From an uncultured Clostridia bacterium (GTDB taxonomy: Bacteria > Bacillota > Clostridia > TANB77 > CAG-508), in contig CAKPKI010000037.1 in NCBI GenBank assembly GCA_934167135.1, positions 1-14,564 on the forward strand: 14,564 bases of DNA, in the 5' to 3' direction. Below are positions 7,014 through 14,564 of the stretch, piece by piece. Positions within the stretch are counted from its first letter, which is position 1; each line of letters opens with the position of its first letter. The notes under the pieces are model-generated. The model was not told where the DNA came from, ran no database searches, and saw only the letters and a program-made list of their open reading frames with translations. A program made the position numbers and the translations under genes.

Positions 7014-8120
7014 TTATTCATAATATCTAGTTAAACTACTATCCACAAACATTGGACTAATATTAAAATGTACTTCATCCTCTATTTTAACATTCTTTCC
7101 TGTAATGTCTACACTTACATGAAACATTCCTAGTCTTCCTAATACTTCGCATTTTTCCCCATTTATTGTTACATATATTTTCGTATTTTTAAATGCATCT
7201 TTAGTATCTCTAACAATATATCTTAATCTGTCTATTGGTCTAAACATATCTCTATCAACAATTACATTAAATCCATCTGCATAACCACATGGAACTATTG
7301 CAATTTTAGTTTCTTTTTTTGTTGTATAAGAATTTGAATATCCTATATTATATCCAGTAGGTAATGTTTTTATTTCTGCTACATTTGATTTTAGATATCC
7401 AACTTTTTTAAATCCCCAAGTGTTAGGAATTGATAGTCTTCCAAGTAAAGCTGAACCCACCCTTACCGCATTTAAATGCATATCAGGAAAACGTAAAAAT
7501 GCTGATGAATTGCAAATATGTAACATTTCTGTTTTTATTCCATTGTTATTTAATTCTTTTATACATTCCATAAACCTATCATATTGTTCTTTTGATTCTT
7601 TACCATCTCCAAAAAATGCAATTGAAAGGTGTGTAAATGCTCCTTTTATATTTATATTTTTCCACATTTTTATTGATTGTATCATTTCTTCTTTCTGGCT
7701 ATATATAAAACCATATCTGCCAAATCCTGTGTCTATTTTTAAATGTACCTTAGGTTCTAGTTTTAGTTTTTTAGCTGTTTCTTCTACTGCGTCACCAGCT
7801 TCTTTTGAACCTACTGTTAATATTATTTTATTTTTGATTAATAATTCTATATCTTCTTTTACAGCAGTTGATGACATCATTAAAATGTCTTGCTTTATTC
7901 CCACTTCTCTTAATTTTATTGCTTCTTCCACTGTTGCTACCGCAAAAAAATCAACTCCATTATCAATCAAAAAATTTGTGTATTCTAACAAGCCTAATCC
8001 ATATCCATTTCCTTTTACTACTGCTATTAGTTTAGGCTTTTTTTCGTCTTTTTGAATTATTTCTGTTATAATTTTTAAATTATGTTTTAAATTTTCTTTT
8101 TCTACTATAAGTTCCTTCAT
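7014..8120 (-). CDS. alr: Alanine racemase family protein (PLP-dependent)
   Basis: Predicted to interconvert L- and D-alanine for peptidoglycan precursors. Its 368 residues match the usual length. An N-terminal TIM barrel carries the PLP lysine K36 in VVKGNGYGLG (family norm VVKANAYGHG), KIDTGFGRYG (128-137) with R135, H201 and S205 in HICNSSAF, and R220, which usually contacts the PLP ring nitrogen. The C-terminal beta domain supplies Y261 in IGYSNSY (catalytic tyrosine) and the GYADG motif (279-283). One clear departure is GMFH at 331-334, where most alanine racemases have a Met-Asp pair (CMDQ-like) next to the substrate carboxylate. The usual end 'RVPRVY' is reduced to LTRYYE. It could therefore be a less efficient or altered-specificity paralogue. 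It starts 17 bp after femX, with AGGAAG about 8-9 bases before the ATG. Confidence 0.82.
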   Translation of the reverse strand: MKELIVEKENLKHNLKIITEIIQKDEKKPKLIAVVKGNGYGLGLLEYTNFLIDNGVDFFAVATVEEAIKLREVGIKQDILMMSSTAVKEDIELLIKNKIILTVGSKEAGDAVEETAKKLKLEPKVHLKIDTGFGRYGFIYSQKEEMIQSIKMWKNINIKGAFTHLSIAFFGDGKESKEQYDRFMECIKELNNNGIKTEMLHICNSSAFLRFPDMHLNAVRVGSALLGRLSIPNTWGFKKVGYLKSNVAEIKTLPTGYNIGYSNSYTTKKETKIAIVPCGYADGFNVIVDRDMFRPIDRLRYIVRDTKDAFKNTKIYVTINGEKCEVLGRLGMFHVSVDITGKNVKIEDEVHFNISPMFVDSSLTRYYE

Positions 8121-8137
8121 GTTTTACTTCTTCCTTT

Positions 8138-9193
8138 TTATTTTTTGAACTTAGTTTTAAGTCCTCTAAGATTTCTAAATGTTTTTTCTGAGAATTTATA
8201 TATTGAATAAGTTAATGGTTTAAATGGTATATAAACTTCTCCTATAAACTCTGTAAATGTTGCTCCGAAACCTTTTTTAAATCTGTATAATCCGTATTGA
8301 GGATGATTTTCATCAACTACTCCTGAAACTCCTCTAAAATCATATACATCATCTTTTCTTGCAATTGCTATTTTTATCATTTCCCATTGTAATAGGTAGT
8401 TTGGCATTAAATTTCTATGTTCATTACTACTTGCCCCATATAAATACCAAGTTTTATTTCCATAAAAAATAGGAATTACTCCTGATATTGGTTTGTCCTC
8501 ATAATATGCCATTAATAATTTCATGTGGTTTGGTGCTAATTCATCATACATTTTTTCAAAATATGATAATGGTCTTATTATAAATCCATCCCTTGCTCCT
8601 GTTTCTACCATTATTCTATGGAATTCTTTTAAGTCTTCTCTTGTTCCTTCTTTTACCACTACACCTTTTCTTGTTGCTAAACGCACATTATATCTTGTTT
8701 TTGAATGGAAACCAGAAAATATCTCGTCTTCTGTTTTGTCTTTTATGTCTAGTCTAAACACATATCTTGGTTGGATTTCTTCTCTAAAGTTTTTTGCATC
8801 ATCTTTTATTCTATAACCTAAGTTTGTTACTACTTTTCTGTATTCCTCATCACTACTTAATATGTCTGGTTCTGCCTTGTAAACTATTGCATTGTATTTT
8901 TTTGCTAGCTCTTTAATTCCATCTGTTAATTGCTTCATTACTGATATGTCATGTATATCACATGTTGGTCCTCTTGATGAGTACATTATATTTCCGAATA
9001 TTGGTATTTTTCTTATTAATACACTTACTGCTCCTATTATTTTTCCATTTTTGTCTTCTGCTAATACAACTTCATTTTTCCAGTTTGATTTAACTTTTGC
9101 CCATTCTGGTGATTGTTGAAAATTACATCTTTCATGTCTTTCTAAAAATTCTTTATATTCTTTTTTGCTTTTTTCGTCTGTTACAAATCTCAT
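8138..9193 (-). CDS. FemX/FemAB-family peptidoglycan bridge aminoacyltransferase
   Basis: Members of this family transfer amino acids from aminoacyl-tRNA to the stem peptide of lipid II, building the interpeptide bridge. The 351-residue protein has two GNAT-like halves. Diagnostic stretches are FQQSPEWAKVK (25-35), SSRGPTCD, FHSKTRYNVRLATRKGV (161-177), the domain-2 segment GASSNEHRNLMPNYLLQW, and YDFRGVSGVVDENHPQYGLYRFKKGFG near 282-308. There is no long coiled-coil arm; the size is close to Weissella FemX rather than the roughly 420-residue Staphylococcus FemA. The amino acid added cannot be read from sequence. The ATG at 9193 has GAGGT 7 bases upstream. It is the first gene after the promoter at 9247-9275 and is followed 17 bp later by the racemase, so two peptidoglycan genes lead the operon. 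Confidence 0.85.
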   Translation of the reverse strand: MRFVTDEKSKKEYKEFLERHERCNFQQSPEWAKVKSNWKNEVVLAEDKNGKIIGAVSVLIRKIPIFGNIMYSSRGPTCDIHDISVMKQLTDGIKELAKKYNAIVYKAEPDILSSDEEYRKVVTNLGYRIKDDAKNFREEIQPRYVFRLDIKDKTEDEIFSGFHSKTRYNVRLATRKGVVVKEGTREDLKEFHRIMVETGARDGFIIRPLSYFEKMYDELAPNHMKLLMAYYEDKPISGVIPIFYGNKTWYLYGASSNEHRNLMPNYLLQWEMIKIAIARKDDVYDFRGVSGVVDENHPQYGLYRFKKGFGATFTEFIGEVYIPFKPLTYSIYKFSEKTFRNLRGLKTKFKK

Positions 9194-9246
9194 TTGTTTT
9201 ACCTCATTTCTTTGTGCTTCTTTTTTATTATTTACATTTTGACTTT

Positions 9247-9275
9247 ATTTTACACTAATTATATTATTTTTACAA
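9247..9275 (-). promoter_or_regulatory. Sigma-A-type promoter for the femX operon
   Basis: On the minus strand, -35 TTGTAA (9270-9275) and -10 TAAAAT (9247-9252) are 17 bases apart. A perfect TATAAT is also present at 9258-9263, with only a poor -35 (TTACAA, 18 bases upstream), and could be a second start. Both lie just past the UPF0182 terminator and within about 70 bp of the femX ATG. Confidence 0.6.
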
Positions 9276-9288
9276 GTGTTTTTGTAAC

Positions 9289-9328
9289 AAAAATGAAGTA
9301 CAAAAGGTAATATATTTTTTGTACTTCA
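9289..9328 (-). terminator. Strong intrinsic terminator after the UPF0182 gene
   Basis: A perfect 12-bp stem pairs 9317-9328 with 9294-9305 (TGAAGTACAAAA and its complement) across an 11-base loop. On the minus strand it is followed directly by TTTTTG. It begins 7 bases past the stop at 9336, and it separates the ftsY-UPF0182 unit from the femX operon. Confidence 0.88.
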
Positions 9329-9335
9329 CTTTTTC

Positions 9336-12059
9336 TTATTTATTCTTTTCTTCTTTAACCATCTTATCTAAAGAATTTATCAATTCTTGAAGTCTTTTCA
9401 AATCAGAGCCCATCATTTCCCAATCATTTCTATCATTAGATTCTGTTAAATTTTTATTAGCATCTATAATAGCTTGTATTAATCCGTCTACATCTTCTGT
9501 ATTGTTTATATCAATATTCACCGCTGATTGTGATAATAAATTCGAAAGTGCTTCATCTAATGTATCTCCTATTGCAACTTTTGTTCCAGATGCAACAATT
9601 ACCTTTTTTAGAGTTGTTGGTTGATTTAGTTCATTTGCCATTGTTTGATAAATTGTTTCCACATATAAAACAGTATTATTTATAGGAATTATCTTCATAT
9701 CCTTGGAAATTTTACTTCCTGTGACATTAATTGCTGATAATCCAGCCGAAATTGTTTCATCTTGTCCTATCTGATTGTCCAATTGAGTTGGTCCTAGTAT
9801 ATTACTATCTGACGGATATTTATATATTTTTAATTTACATTCAGTTCCATCACATGTTCCCACAAGATAAGATATAATATTTGATTTTTCATTTTGTGTA
9901 TACATTTGTATTAATCCAAATGTATTTTTGTCACTGTCTGGTGTTTTTATAATAGCATAATATGGTTTTAATGTTGATGTTTTGCTTTTTGAAGTTGCTG
10001 TACCATATTTAGATAATGCCCAAATATCGCTATTTCTGTATAAAACATCTTCTTTTACATTATGATATACCATAAGCATTTCTGATTGAACTTCATATAA
10101 AAATTGTGGATATTTTAATTGTGCTTTTATTCCTTCTGGAATTTCTTTCCCTGTATAATCTGAAAATATTGTTGGATATAATTTTAAATATGCCATTATT
10201 ATTGGGTCATTTCTATCAGTTATATAAAATGTCATTTCTCCATCATATGCATTTATAATTACTTTTACAGAATTTCTTATATAATTAATATTTCGTTTTG
10301 TTCCATCATATTCAATTTCTGTATATGTTGAATATGGATATTTATCAGATATAGTATATGCGTCTAATACCCAGTATATTTGCCCATTATCAATTACAGT
10401 ATATGGATTTTCATCATATATTAGGCTTGGCAATACTGCTTTTGCTCTTTTTATAATATTTCTGTTTGTTAATATTTTGCTTTCTTTTGAAACAGAACTT
10501 GACATAGCAAGTCTTATATCTCTGTTTTTAGTTGCTAATATTAATCTATCGAAAAATCCAACTTTTATTCCAGATTTTCCGTCATAATTGTTTACATGTT
10601 CTACTCCATTATTATCAGTATAATCATATTCAGATTTATTTTTAGTATTTGTTACTGCAACACTATTTGTTTCTACTCCATAATATATTCTAGGTTGGCT
10701 AATTTGATATATATTATCTGAGCCTGCAATATCTTTTTGTAAATATTCCACATTTCCATCCTCAGTAACTGATGTTGCAGATACAACAATTTGTCCTATT
10801 CCATGTGTATATTCATATGTTTTATTATTATATGATATTGTACTATTTTCTGCTTCTCTTGGTGCAACATATACTAGTTGCTCTTTATCATTTATATTGT
10901 ATTTTGCAAGTGTCACATTGTTATATGTATAATATCCTGTTTCTGTTTGTGTGTCTTTTAAACTTTTTTCTACTAAATTTTTATCTACTATTGTTATATT
11001 ATTTATAACATCAGTATTTTCATCTACTTCATTTTCTTTAATTGTTCCAGAATAGTCAATACTTGTTTCTTCTACATCTATTCCATAAGCATTTTGTGTA
11101 GATTTTATATTTTCTGATATGTATTTCTTTTCTCTATCAAATTCGTTTGATTTAACAAATATCAAATCATAACCAACCATAACAAAAAATAACATAACTA
11201 GATATATTGGTATTGCAACAACTGGATATACTATCTTTTTATTTTGTTTTTGTGCAAAAAATTTAACTGCCATTATTACAGATAATACAATTACTACTGC
11301 TAATATTAAATATCCATATAATTGAATTGTAGATTCTACTATCCCAGCACCTGTTAATTCTGTCTCATTACTTAAAGTTAAGAATTTTCCTGTTACTATA
11401 TTTTGAGTATTCAATGCTGTTTGTAAACCTACCCCTATTGATAAAATAATAGCATTTCTTAATAATTTTTTTATAAGCTTACTATTTTTTAATAATTCTC
11501 TGTCAACTGCTTTAAAATACAAGTTAAATATTATTATATAATATCCAGCCATATATGCACTTATTGCAATCATTAAAGTTACAAAATAATTTATTAAATT
11601 CTCTACTAATGGCTTAATAAACATATAATATGAGATATCTAAATTAAATATAATATCTGTTTTTCCAAATGAAGCATTACTTACGAATAACAATACTTTA
11701 TCTAATAAATGGTTTGATATTATTACACTAGCTACTGCTGATACTATTAATGTAATAGATTTATTAGGTAGTTTAGGCATTTCCTTTTTTTCTTGTTCAA
11801 AAAATGGCTTTAATCCTTTTTTTATTCCTATATTTGTAAAATATAATATTATACTTAATAATACAAAACTTATTCCCATTATGGAATATTTGTATTTTAT
11901 ATCTGTGAAAAATTTTTCTACATATTGTTGTCCTAATTCTACATATTCTAAATATTGCCCTCTTAAAGATATATATGTTCCTATAACATATATTGCTATA
12001 AAAGCAATTACAATTATTGCTCTTAATTTCTTACTAATTCTGAATTTATTTGTTTCCAT
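9336..12059 (-). CDS. UPF0182 (COG1615) large membrane protein
   Basis: Integral membrane protein of unknown function, 907 residues, typical for this family. Seven hydrophobic segments lie near residues 12-31, 58-75, 101-117, 154-177, 202-217, 247-269 and 277-300. A large, presumably extracytoplasmic domain of about 600 residues follows. Family landmarks are DIIFNLDISYYMF (135-147), the block after the last TM (NEFDREKKYISENI, then TQNAYGID), DRLILATKNRDIRLAMS, and further on ENPYTVIDNGQIYWVLDAYT, YPYSTYTEI, NYIRNSVKVIINAYDG and DPIIMAYLKLYP. The last 90 residues are acidic and helical, resembling the C-terminal tail of relatives. The ATG has AAGGAG 5-6 bases upstream. It starts 23 bp after ftsY and shares its transcript, and it is itself a long membrane protein that would need SRP delivery. 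That functional link is only suggestive. Confidence 0.88.
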   Translation of the reverse strand: METNKFRISKKLRAIIVIAFIAIYVIGTYISLRGQYLEYVELGQQYVEKFFTDIKYKYSIMGISFVLLSIILYFTNIGIKKGLKPFFEQEKKEMPKLPNKSITLIVSAVASVIISNHLLDKVLLFVSNASFGKTDIIFNLDISYYMFIKPLVENLINYFVTLMIAISAYMAGYYIIIFNLYFKAVDRELLKNSKLIKKLLRNAIILSIGVGLQTALNTQNIVTGKFLTLSNETELTGAGIVESTIQLYGYLILAVVIVLSVIMAVKFFAQKQNKKIVYPVVAIPIYLVMLFFVMVGYDLIFVKSNEFDREKKYISENIKSTQNAYGIDVEETSIDYSGTIKENEVDENTDVINNITIVDKNLVEKSLKDTQTETGYYTYNNVTLAKYNINDKEQLVYVAPREAENSTISYNNKTYEYTHGIGQIVVSATSVTEDGNVEYLQKDIAGSDNIYQISQPRIYYGVETNSVAVTNTKNKSEYDYTDNNGVEHVNNYDGKSGIKVGFFDRLILATKNRDIRLAMSSSVSKESKILTNRNIIKRAKAVLPSLIYDENPYTVIDNGQIYWVLDAYTISDKYPYSTYTEIEYDGTKRNINYIRNSVKVIINAYDGEMTFYITDRNDPIIMAYLKLYPTIFSDYTGKEIPEGIKAQLKYPQFLYEVQSEMLMVYHNVKEDVLYRNSDIWALSKYGTATSKSKTSTLKPYYAIIKTPDSDKNTFGLIQMYTQNEKSNIISYLVGTCDGTECKLKIYKYPSDSNILGPTQLDNQIGQDETISAGLSAINVTGSKISKDMKIIPINNTVLYVETIYQTMANELNQPTTLKKVIVASGTKVAIGDTLDEALSNLLSQSAVNIDINNTEDVDGLIQAIIDANKNLTESNDRNDWEMMGSDLKRLQELINSLDKMVKEEKNK

Positions 12060-12082
12060 AGTTTCTCCTTTTTGTGTTTCAC

Positions 12083-12988
12083 TTATATAATTGCCTTTGC
12101 AAAATCTTTAGAATTAAAGATTTCCATGTCATCTATTTGTTCTCCAACTCCAATAAATTTAACTGGTATTTTATTTTCTTCTACAATTCCTATAACTGCT
12201 CCACCTTTTGCAGTTCCATCTAGCTTTGTAAGTACAATTCCTGTTATATCAGCTTGCTCTTTAAATGCTTTTACTTGTGATATTGCATTTTGTCCTGTTC
12301 CTGCATCTATTACTAATAATACTTCTTTTGATGCTTCTGGCATTTCTTTATTTATTACTTTTTGTATTTTGTTTAATTCATCCATTAAATACTTTTTATT
12401 ATGTAATCTTCCAGCAGTATCACATATTAAGATATCTGCACCTATTTCTCTTGTTTTTGCAATTGCATCATATACTACAGAAGCTGGATCTATTCCCTCT
12501 TCTCTTTTTACTATTTCTGCTCCAGCTCTTTTAGCCCATATTTCTAATTGCTCTACTGCTGCTGCTCTAAATGTATCTGCTGCTGCAACAACAACTTTTT
12601 TTCCATCTTTTGATAATCTTGAAGCCATTTTTCCTATTGATGTTGTTTTTCCAACTCCATTTACACCTATTACCAATATTACAGATGGCTTTGTTTCTAA
12701 TTTTAATGAATTGTCTGAAATTTCTAAAATTTGTGCAATTTCTTCTCTTAATGCTTCTTTTACTTGTTCTTCGTCTTCAATTTTTTCTTTTTTCATTTTT
12801 TCTCTTAAATTATTAATTATTTTTGTTGATGTTTCTATTCCTATATCTGACATTATTAGTGCTTCTTCAAGTTCTTCTAAAAAGTTTTCATCTACCTTTC
12901 TAAAATTACTAAATACATCATTTATTTTTTCATTTATTGATTCTTTTGTTTTATTTAATCCTTGTTTTAATTTATCAAAAAATCCCAT
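12083..12988 (-). CDS. ftsY: Signal recognition particle receptor FtsY
   Basis: GTPase that docks SRP-ribosome complexes at the membrane for cotranslational insertion. The 301-residue product has a short N-terminal extension and the four-helix N domain (about 20-95), then the G domain. Motifs: P-loop GVNGVGKTT (108-116), DTFRAAAVEQLEIW (138-151), DTAGR (190-194), TKLDG (254-258) and the C-terminal GVGEQIDDMEIF (280-291), which distinguishes FtsY from Ffh. The frame is open to an upstream ATG at 13039, but MGFFDKLKQG at 12988 is the typical FtsY start, has AGAAGGG about 5-6 bases upstream, and lies just downstream of the -10 box; 13039 would fall within the promoter. The acidic A domain seen in proteobacteria is absent, as usual in Firmicutes. 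Neither smc nor ffh is beside it, unlike the common smc-ftsY order. It heads the unit with the UPF0182 gene. Confidence 0.94.
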   Translation of the reverse strand: MGFFDKLKQGLNKTKESINEKINDVFSNFRKVDENFLEELEEALIMSDIGIETSTKIINNLREKMKKEKIEDEEQVKEALREEIAQILEISDNSLKLETKPSVILVIGVNGVGKTTSIGKMASRLSKDGKKVVVAAADTFRAAAVEQLEIWAKRAGAEIVKREEGIDPASVVYDAIAKTREIGADILICDTAGRLHNKKYLMDELNKIQKVINKEMPEASKEVLLVIDAGTGQNAISQVKAFKEQADITGIVLTKLDGTAKGGAVIGIVEENKIPVKFIGVGEQIDDMEIFNSKDFAKAII

Positions 12989-13010
12989 AATTACCCTTCT
13001 TTCTTTTCGT

Positions 13011-13039
13011 ATTTTAACATCTTTTATTAAAAAAAGCAA
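13011..13039 (-). promoter_or_regulatory. Probable sigma-A promoter for ftsY
   Basis: On the minus strand, -35 TTGCTT (13034-13039) and -10 TAAAAT (13011-13016) are 17 bases apart. Transcription from about 13004 would give a leader of only about 16 bases, just enough to include the AGAAGGG ribosome site. The promoter overlaps the T-run that follows the upstream terminator, so the two units are packed back to back. Confidence 0.5.
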
Positions 13040-13042
13040 GTT

Positions 13043-13071
13043 AAAAGAGGAACATTTTATGTTCCTCTTTT
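13043..13071 (-). terminator. Intrinsic terminator after the SSB-like gene
   Basis: Perfect 13-bp stem: AAAAGAGGAACAT (13043-13055) is the reverse complement of 13059-13071. The formal loop is 3 bases, opening to 5 if the innermost pair is unpaired. On the minus strand the arm ends in TTTT, and a second run of seven T lies about 6 bases further on. It starts 7 bases past the TAG stop. The plus strand also reads CTCTTTTTCTT after the stem. Confidence 0.85.
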
Positions 13072-13078
13072 TCTTCTA

Positions 13079-13756
13079 CTAACACTCCATTTTAAATATA
13101 GCCACCTCATAGGCTGTCTTCCAATATCCAACCTCTTCATTAATTTGTCCTTTATGTACAAATTCAGAGGTAGGTTTTACTCTTTTAAAATATTCTCGGC
13201 TCTGAATTCTGCCGCAAATTTTTATTTCTCTGCCCACTTCTAGATCTTTAGTCTTTTTTGCAATATTATTCCATGCAATACATGGAATATAATCGAACCG
13301 TCCATGTCCTCTTCCCACTGCAAGTAATAAATCTGTTACTTTTGCAATGTGTTCTTTATCATCTTTCAGATATTTCTTTTCCCTGTAATAGGGAACTTTG
13401 CAAATCCGTCCAGTCAAAAACACATTATTTCCACTTTTTTTCGGTTCCTCTTCTCCTACAACCTTCATTTCAGTTACAAAAATAAATAATATTACACTTA
13501 ATTTTTCGTGTATCACGCAATCATATGATCTAAACTTACCTATTACATCAAGTACCGTTCCCTTATCTGTACAAATCTTCTTTAATAAGTACTCATCAAA
13601 AATAATTGGTACTTTATCCACATTTCCACTCAACCGATTTACGGTGAGTCTTGTGTAATAGTACTTTTCACCATGAGTTTCATGGTCAAAAATAATTTCT
13701 TCTTCGATTTTTCCTGTGCAATGTGCATAATTGGTATATTTTGAGAATCCATTCAT
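13079..13756 (-). CDS. Two-OB-fold single-stranded DNA-binding (SSB-like) protein
   Basis: Predicted ssDNA-binding protein; 225 residues with two OB-fold halves rather than one. The N-terminal half (about 8-100) is diverged (CTGKIEEEIIFDHE, VDKVPIIF, VLDVIGKFRSYD). The C-terminal half (about 110-223) keeps SSB hallmarks: VFLTGRICKVPYYRE, LLLAVGRGHGRFDYIPCIAWNN and ICGRIQSREYFKR, then AYEVAIFKMEC. There is no acidic DDDIPF-like tail, so it is unlikely to be the main replication SSB, which recruits partners by that tail. I have the impression that similar proteins are common in Clostridia, but their function is not known to me. The ATG has GGAGG 7 bases upstream. It is a single-gene unit with a consensus promoter and its own terminator. 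Hand counts over 360 bases gave about 33% GC, slightly above samples from its neighbours, which is weak evidence of different origin. Confidence 0.75.
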   Translation of the reverse strand: MNGFSKYTNYAHCTGKIEEEIIFDHETHGEKYYYTRLTVNRLSGNVDKVPIIFDEYLLKKICTDKGTVLDVIGKFRSYDCVIHEKLSVILFIFVTEMKVVGEEEPKKSGNNVFLTGRICKVPYYREKKYLKDDKEHIAKVTDLLLAVGRGHGRFDYIPCIAWNNIAKKTKDLEVGREIKICGRIQSREYFKRVKPTSEFVHKGQINEEVGYWKTAYEVAIFKMEC

Positions 13757-13831
13757 TGTTTTTCCTCCATATTAAGTAGAAGTTCTTTTAATACAAAAAT
13801 TTTTCTGTATTTAAATATAAGTAACACAATT

Positions 13832-13861
13832 ATTATACACTAGCCTTTTTAGTTATGTCAA
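13832..13861 (-). promoter_or_regulatory. Consensus sigma-A promoter for the SSB-like gene
   Basis: On the minus strand, -35 TTGACA (13856-13861) and -10 TATAAT (13832-13837) both match the consensus exactly, with an 18-base spacer. The -35 box begins only 6 bases past the glmM stop, and no terminator was seen between them, so glmM transcripts may also read into this gene. The leader from about 13825 to the ATG at 13756 is about 70 bases and contains a short A/T palindrome of doubtful meaning. Confidence 0.85.
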
Positions 13862-13866
13862 GTGAT

Positions 13867-14564
13867 TTATTGATATTTTTCTTCTATCATATCAGCTATT
13901 TTTCTGGCTTTCTGCTCTATTACTTTCCTATCCTTCCCTTCAATCATAACTCTTATAAGTGGTTCTGTTCCAGATGGCCTAATTAGAACTCTTCCATTAC
14001 CAGAAAATTCTTTTTCCACTTCTTCTATTACTTTTTTTATCTCTTTATCATTTTTGTAATCTTGTTGTTTTTTTGAATCTACTTTAGCATTTATTAATAC
14101 CTGAGGATATTTTTGTACTATATTTCCTAATTCTGAAGATTTTTTTCCACTTTCCAATATTGCTTGTATCAACATTAATGATGTTAATATTCCATCTCCT
14201 GTAGGGTTATATTCTAACAAAATTATATGTCCTGATTGTTCTCCTCCAAGATTATATCCATTTTTTAGCATTTCTTCTAATACATATCTATCTCCTACTT
14301 TAGTTTGGATAAATTGTAGTTGTTCTTTTTCTGCATATTTATTTAATCCTAAATTACTCATAACTGTTGCTACAATAGTATCTTTTTCAAGTTTTCCGTG
14401 TTTTTTTAGATATTCAGAAATAATTGCTAATAATTTATCTCCATCTATTTCTTCTCCATTTTCATCAACAGCAAGACATCTATCTCCGTCTCCATCATAT
14501 GCAATTCCTAAGCTCATCTTATTTTCTACAACATATTCTTTTAACATTTCTAAATGTGTTGAAC
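13867..14564 (-). CDS. glmM: Phosphoglucosamine mutase GlmM, C-terminal half (cut by window edge)
   Basis: Converts glucosamine-6-phosphate to glucosamine-1-phosphate, the step before UDP-GlcNAc in cell wall synthesis. Only about the last 232 of an expected 450 or so residues are inside the window; the frame runs open through the right edge, with STHLE before the first visible methionine at 14547, matching the family's 'GSTHPE'. That methionine is internal and not the start. Visible parts are the metal-binding loop AYDGDGDRC, the sugar-binding GGEQSGHI, and the C-terminal phosphate-binding loop RPSGTEPLIRVMIEG. The active-site serine lies outside the window. GlmM is preferred over PgcA/ManB because of the STH-E context, GGEQSGHIILL and the end of the protein. 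The TAA stop is followed after 5 bases by the promoter of the SSB-like gene. Confidence 0.9.
   Translation of the reverse strand, partial: STHLEMLKEYVVENKMSLGIAYDGDGDRCLAVDENGEEIDGDKLLAIISEYLKKHGKLEKDTIVATVMSNLGLNKYAEKEQLQFIQTKVGDRYVLEEMLKNGYNLGGEQSGHIILLEYNPTGDGILTSLMLIQAILESGKKSSELGNIVQKYPQVLINAKVDSKKQQDYKNDKEIKKVIEEVEKEFSGNGRVLIRPSGTEPLIRVMIEGKDRKVIEQKARKIADMIEEKYQ

Noticed and set aside
12072..13082. Long plus-strand open frame opposite ftsY (336 codons)
   Set aside because: It mirrors ftsY almost exactly, has low-complexity S/F/I/N-rich translation and no family motif. The minus strand encodes unmistakable FtsY.
13757..13866. Attenuator or riboswitch in the leader of the SSB-like gene
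   Set aside because: The leader is only about 70 bases, and its single palindrome (TACAGAAA with TTTTTGTA) leaves almost no loop and has no competing terminator.

Overview
The window is a very AT-rich stretch (rough hand counts give about 25-35% GC in coding parts, less between genes). It reads as chromosomal core DNA of a low-GC, endospore-forming Firmicute, most likely a member of the Clostridia. Supporting signs are spoIIM, an EndoQ/YqxK-type PHP nuclease, a two-OB-fold SSB-like protein of clostridial style, strong AGGAGG-type ribosome binding sites, TTGACA/TATAAT-type promoters and the standard bacterial code (TGA ends spoIIM). I cannot name the genus. No phage, transposon, CRISPR or rRNA/tRNA was seen.

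All twelve recognisable genes lie on the minus strand, so transcription runs from the right edge to the left. In that order: (1) glmM, cut by the right edge (13867-14564), makes glucosamine-1-phosphate for cell wall synthesis. (2) A two-OB-fold SSB-like gene (13079-13756) has its own promoter with two perfect consensus hexamers and a strong terminator. (3) ftsY (SRP receptor) and a large UPF0182 membrane protein form a two-gene unit with its own promoter, ending in a clear terminator at 9289-9328. (4) A six-gene unit follows the promoter at 9247-9275: a FemX-type peptidoglycan bridge ligase, an alanine racemase homologue, a DUF1189 membrane protein, an FtsH protease, a protein with a degenerate HD-GYP-like domain, and an EndoQ-type nuclease. 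Gaps are 17-57 bp, and a perfect 16-bp inverted repeat follows the last gene. (5) spoIIM (1290-1925) stands alone with a strong RBS but no promoter I can defend. (6) xerD (170-1051) has its own promoter and a hairpin terminator near the left edge.

The shared theme is the cell envelope: precursor supply (GlmM, Alr), peptide cross-bridges (FemX), protein delivery to the membrane (FtsY), membrane protein quality control (FtsH) and remodelling during engulfment (SpoIIM). Chromosome maintenance (XerD, EndoQ, SSB-like) is interleaved.

I did not find a convincing undescribed system. The points most worth a second look are the HD-GYP-like protein that has lost its metal ligands, the racemase with GMFH where a Met-Asp motif is usual, unusual residues in the FtsH Walker A and pore loop, and the solitary two-OB protein.
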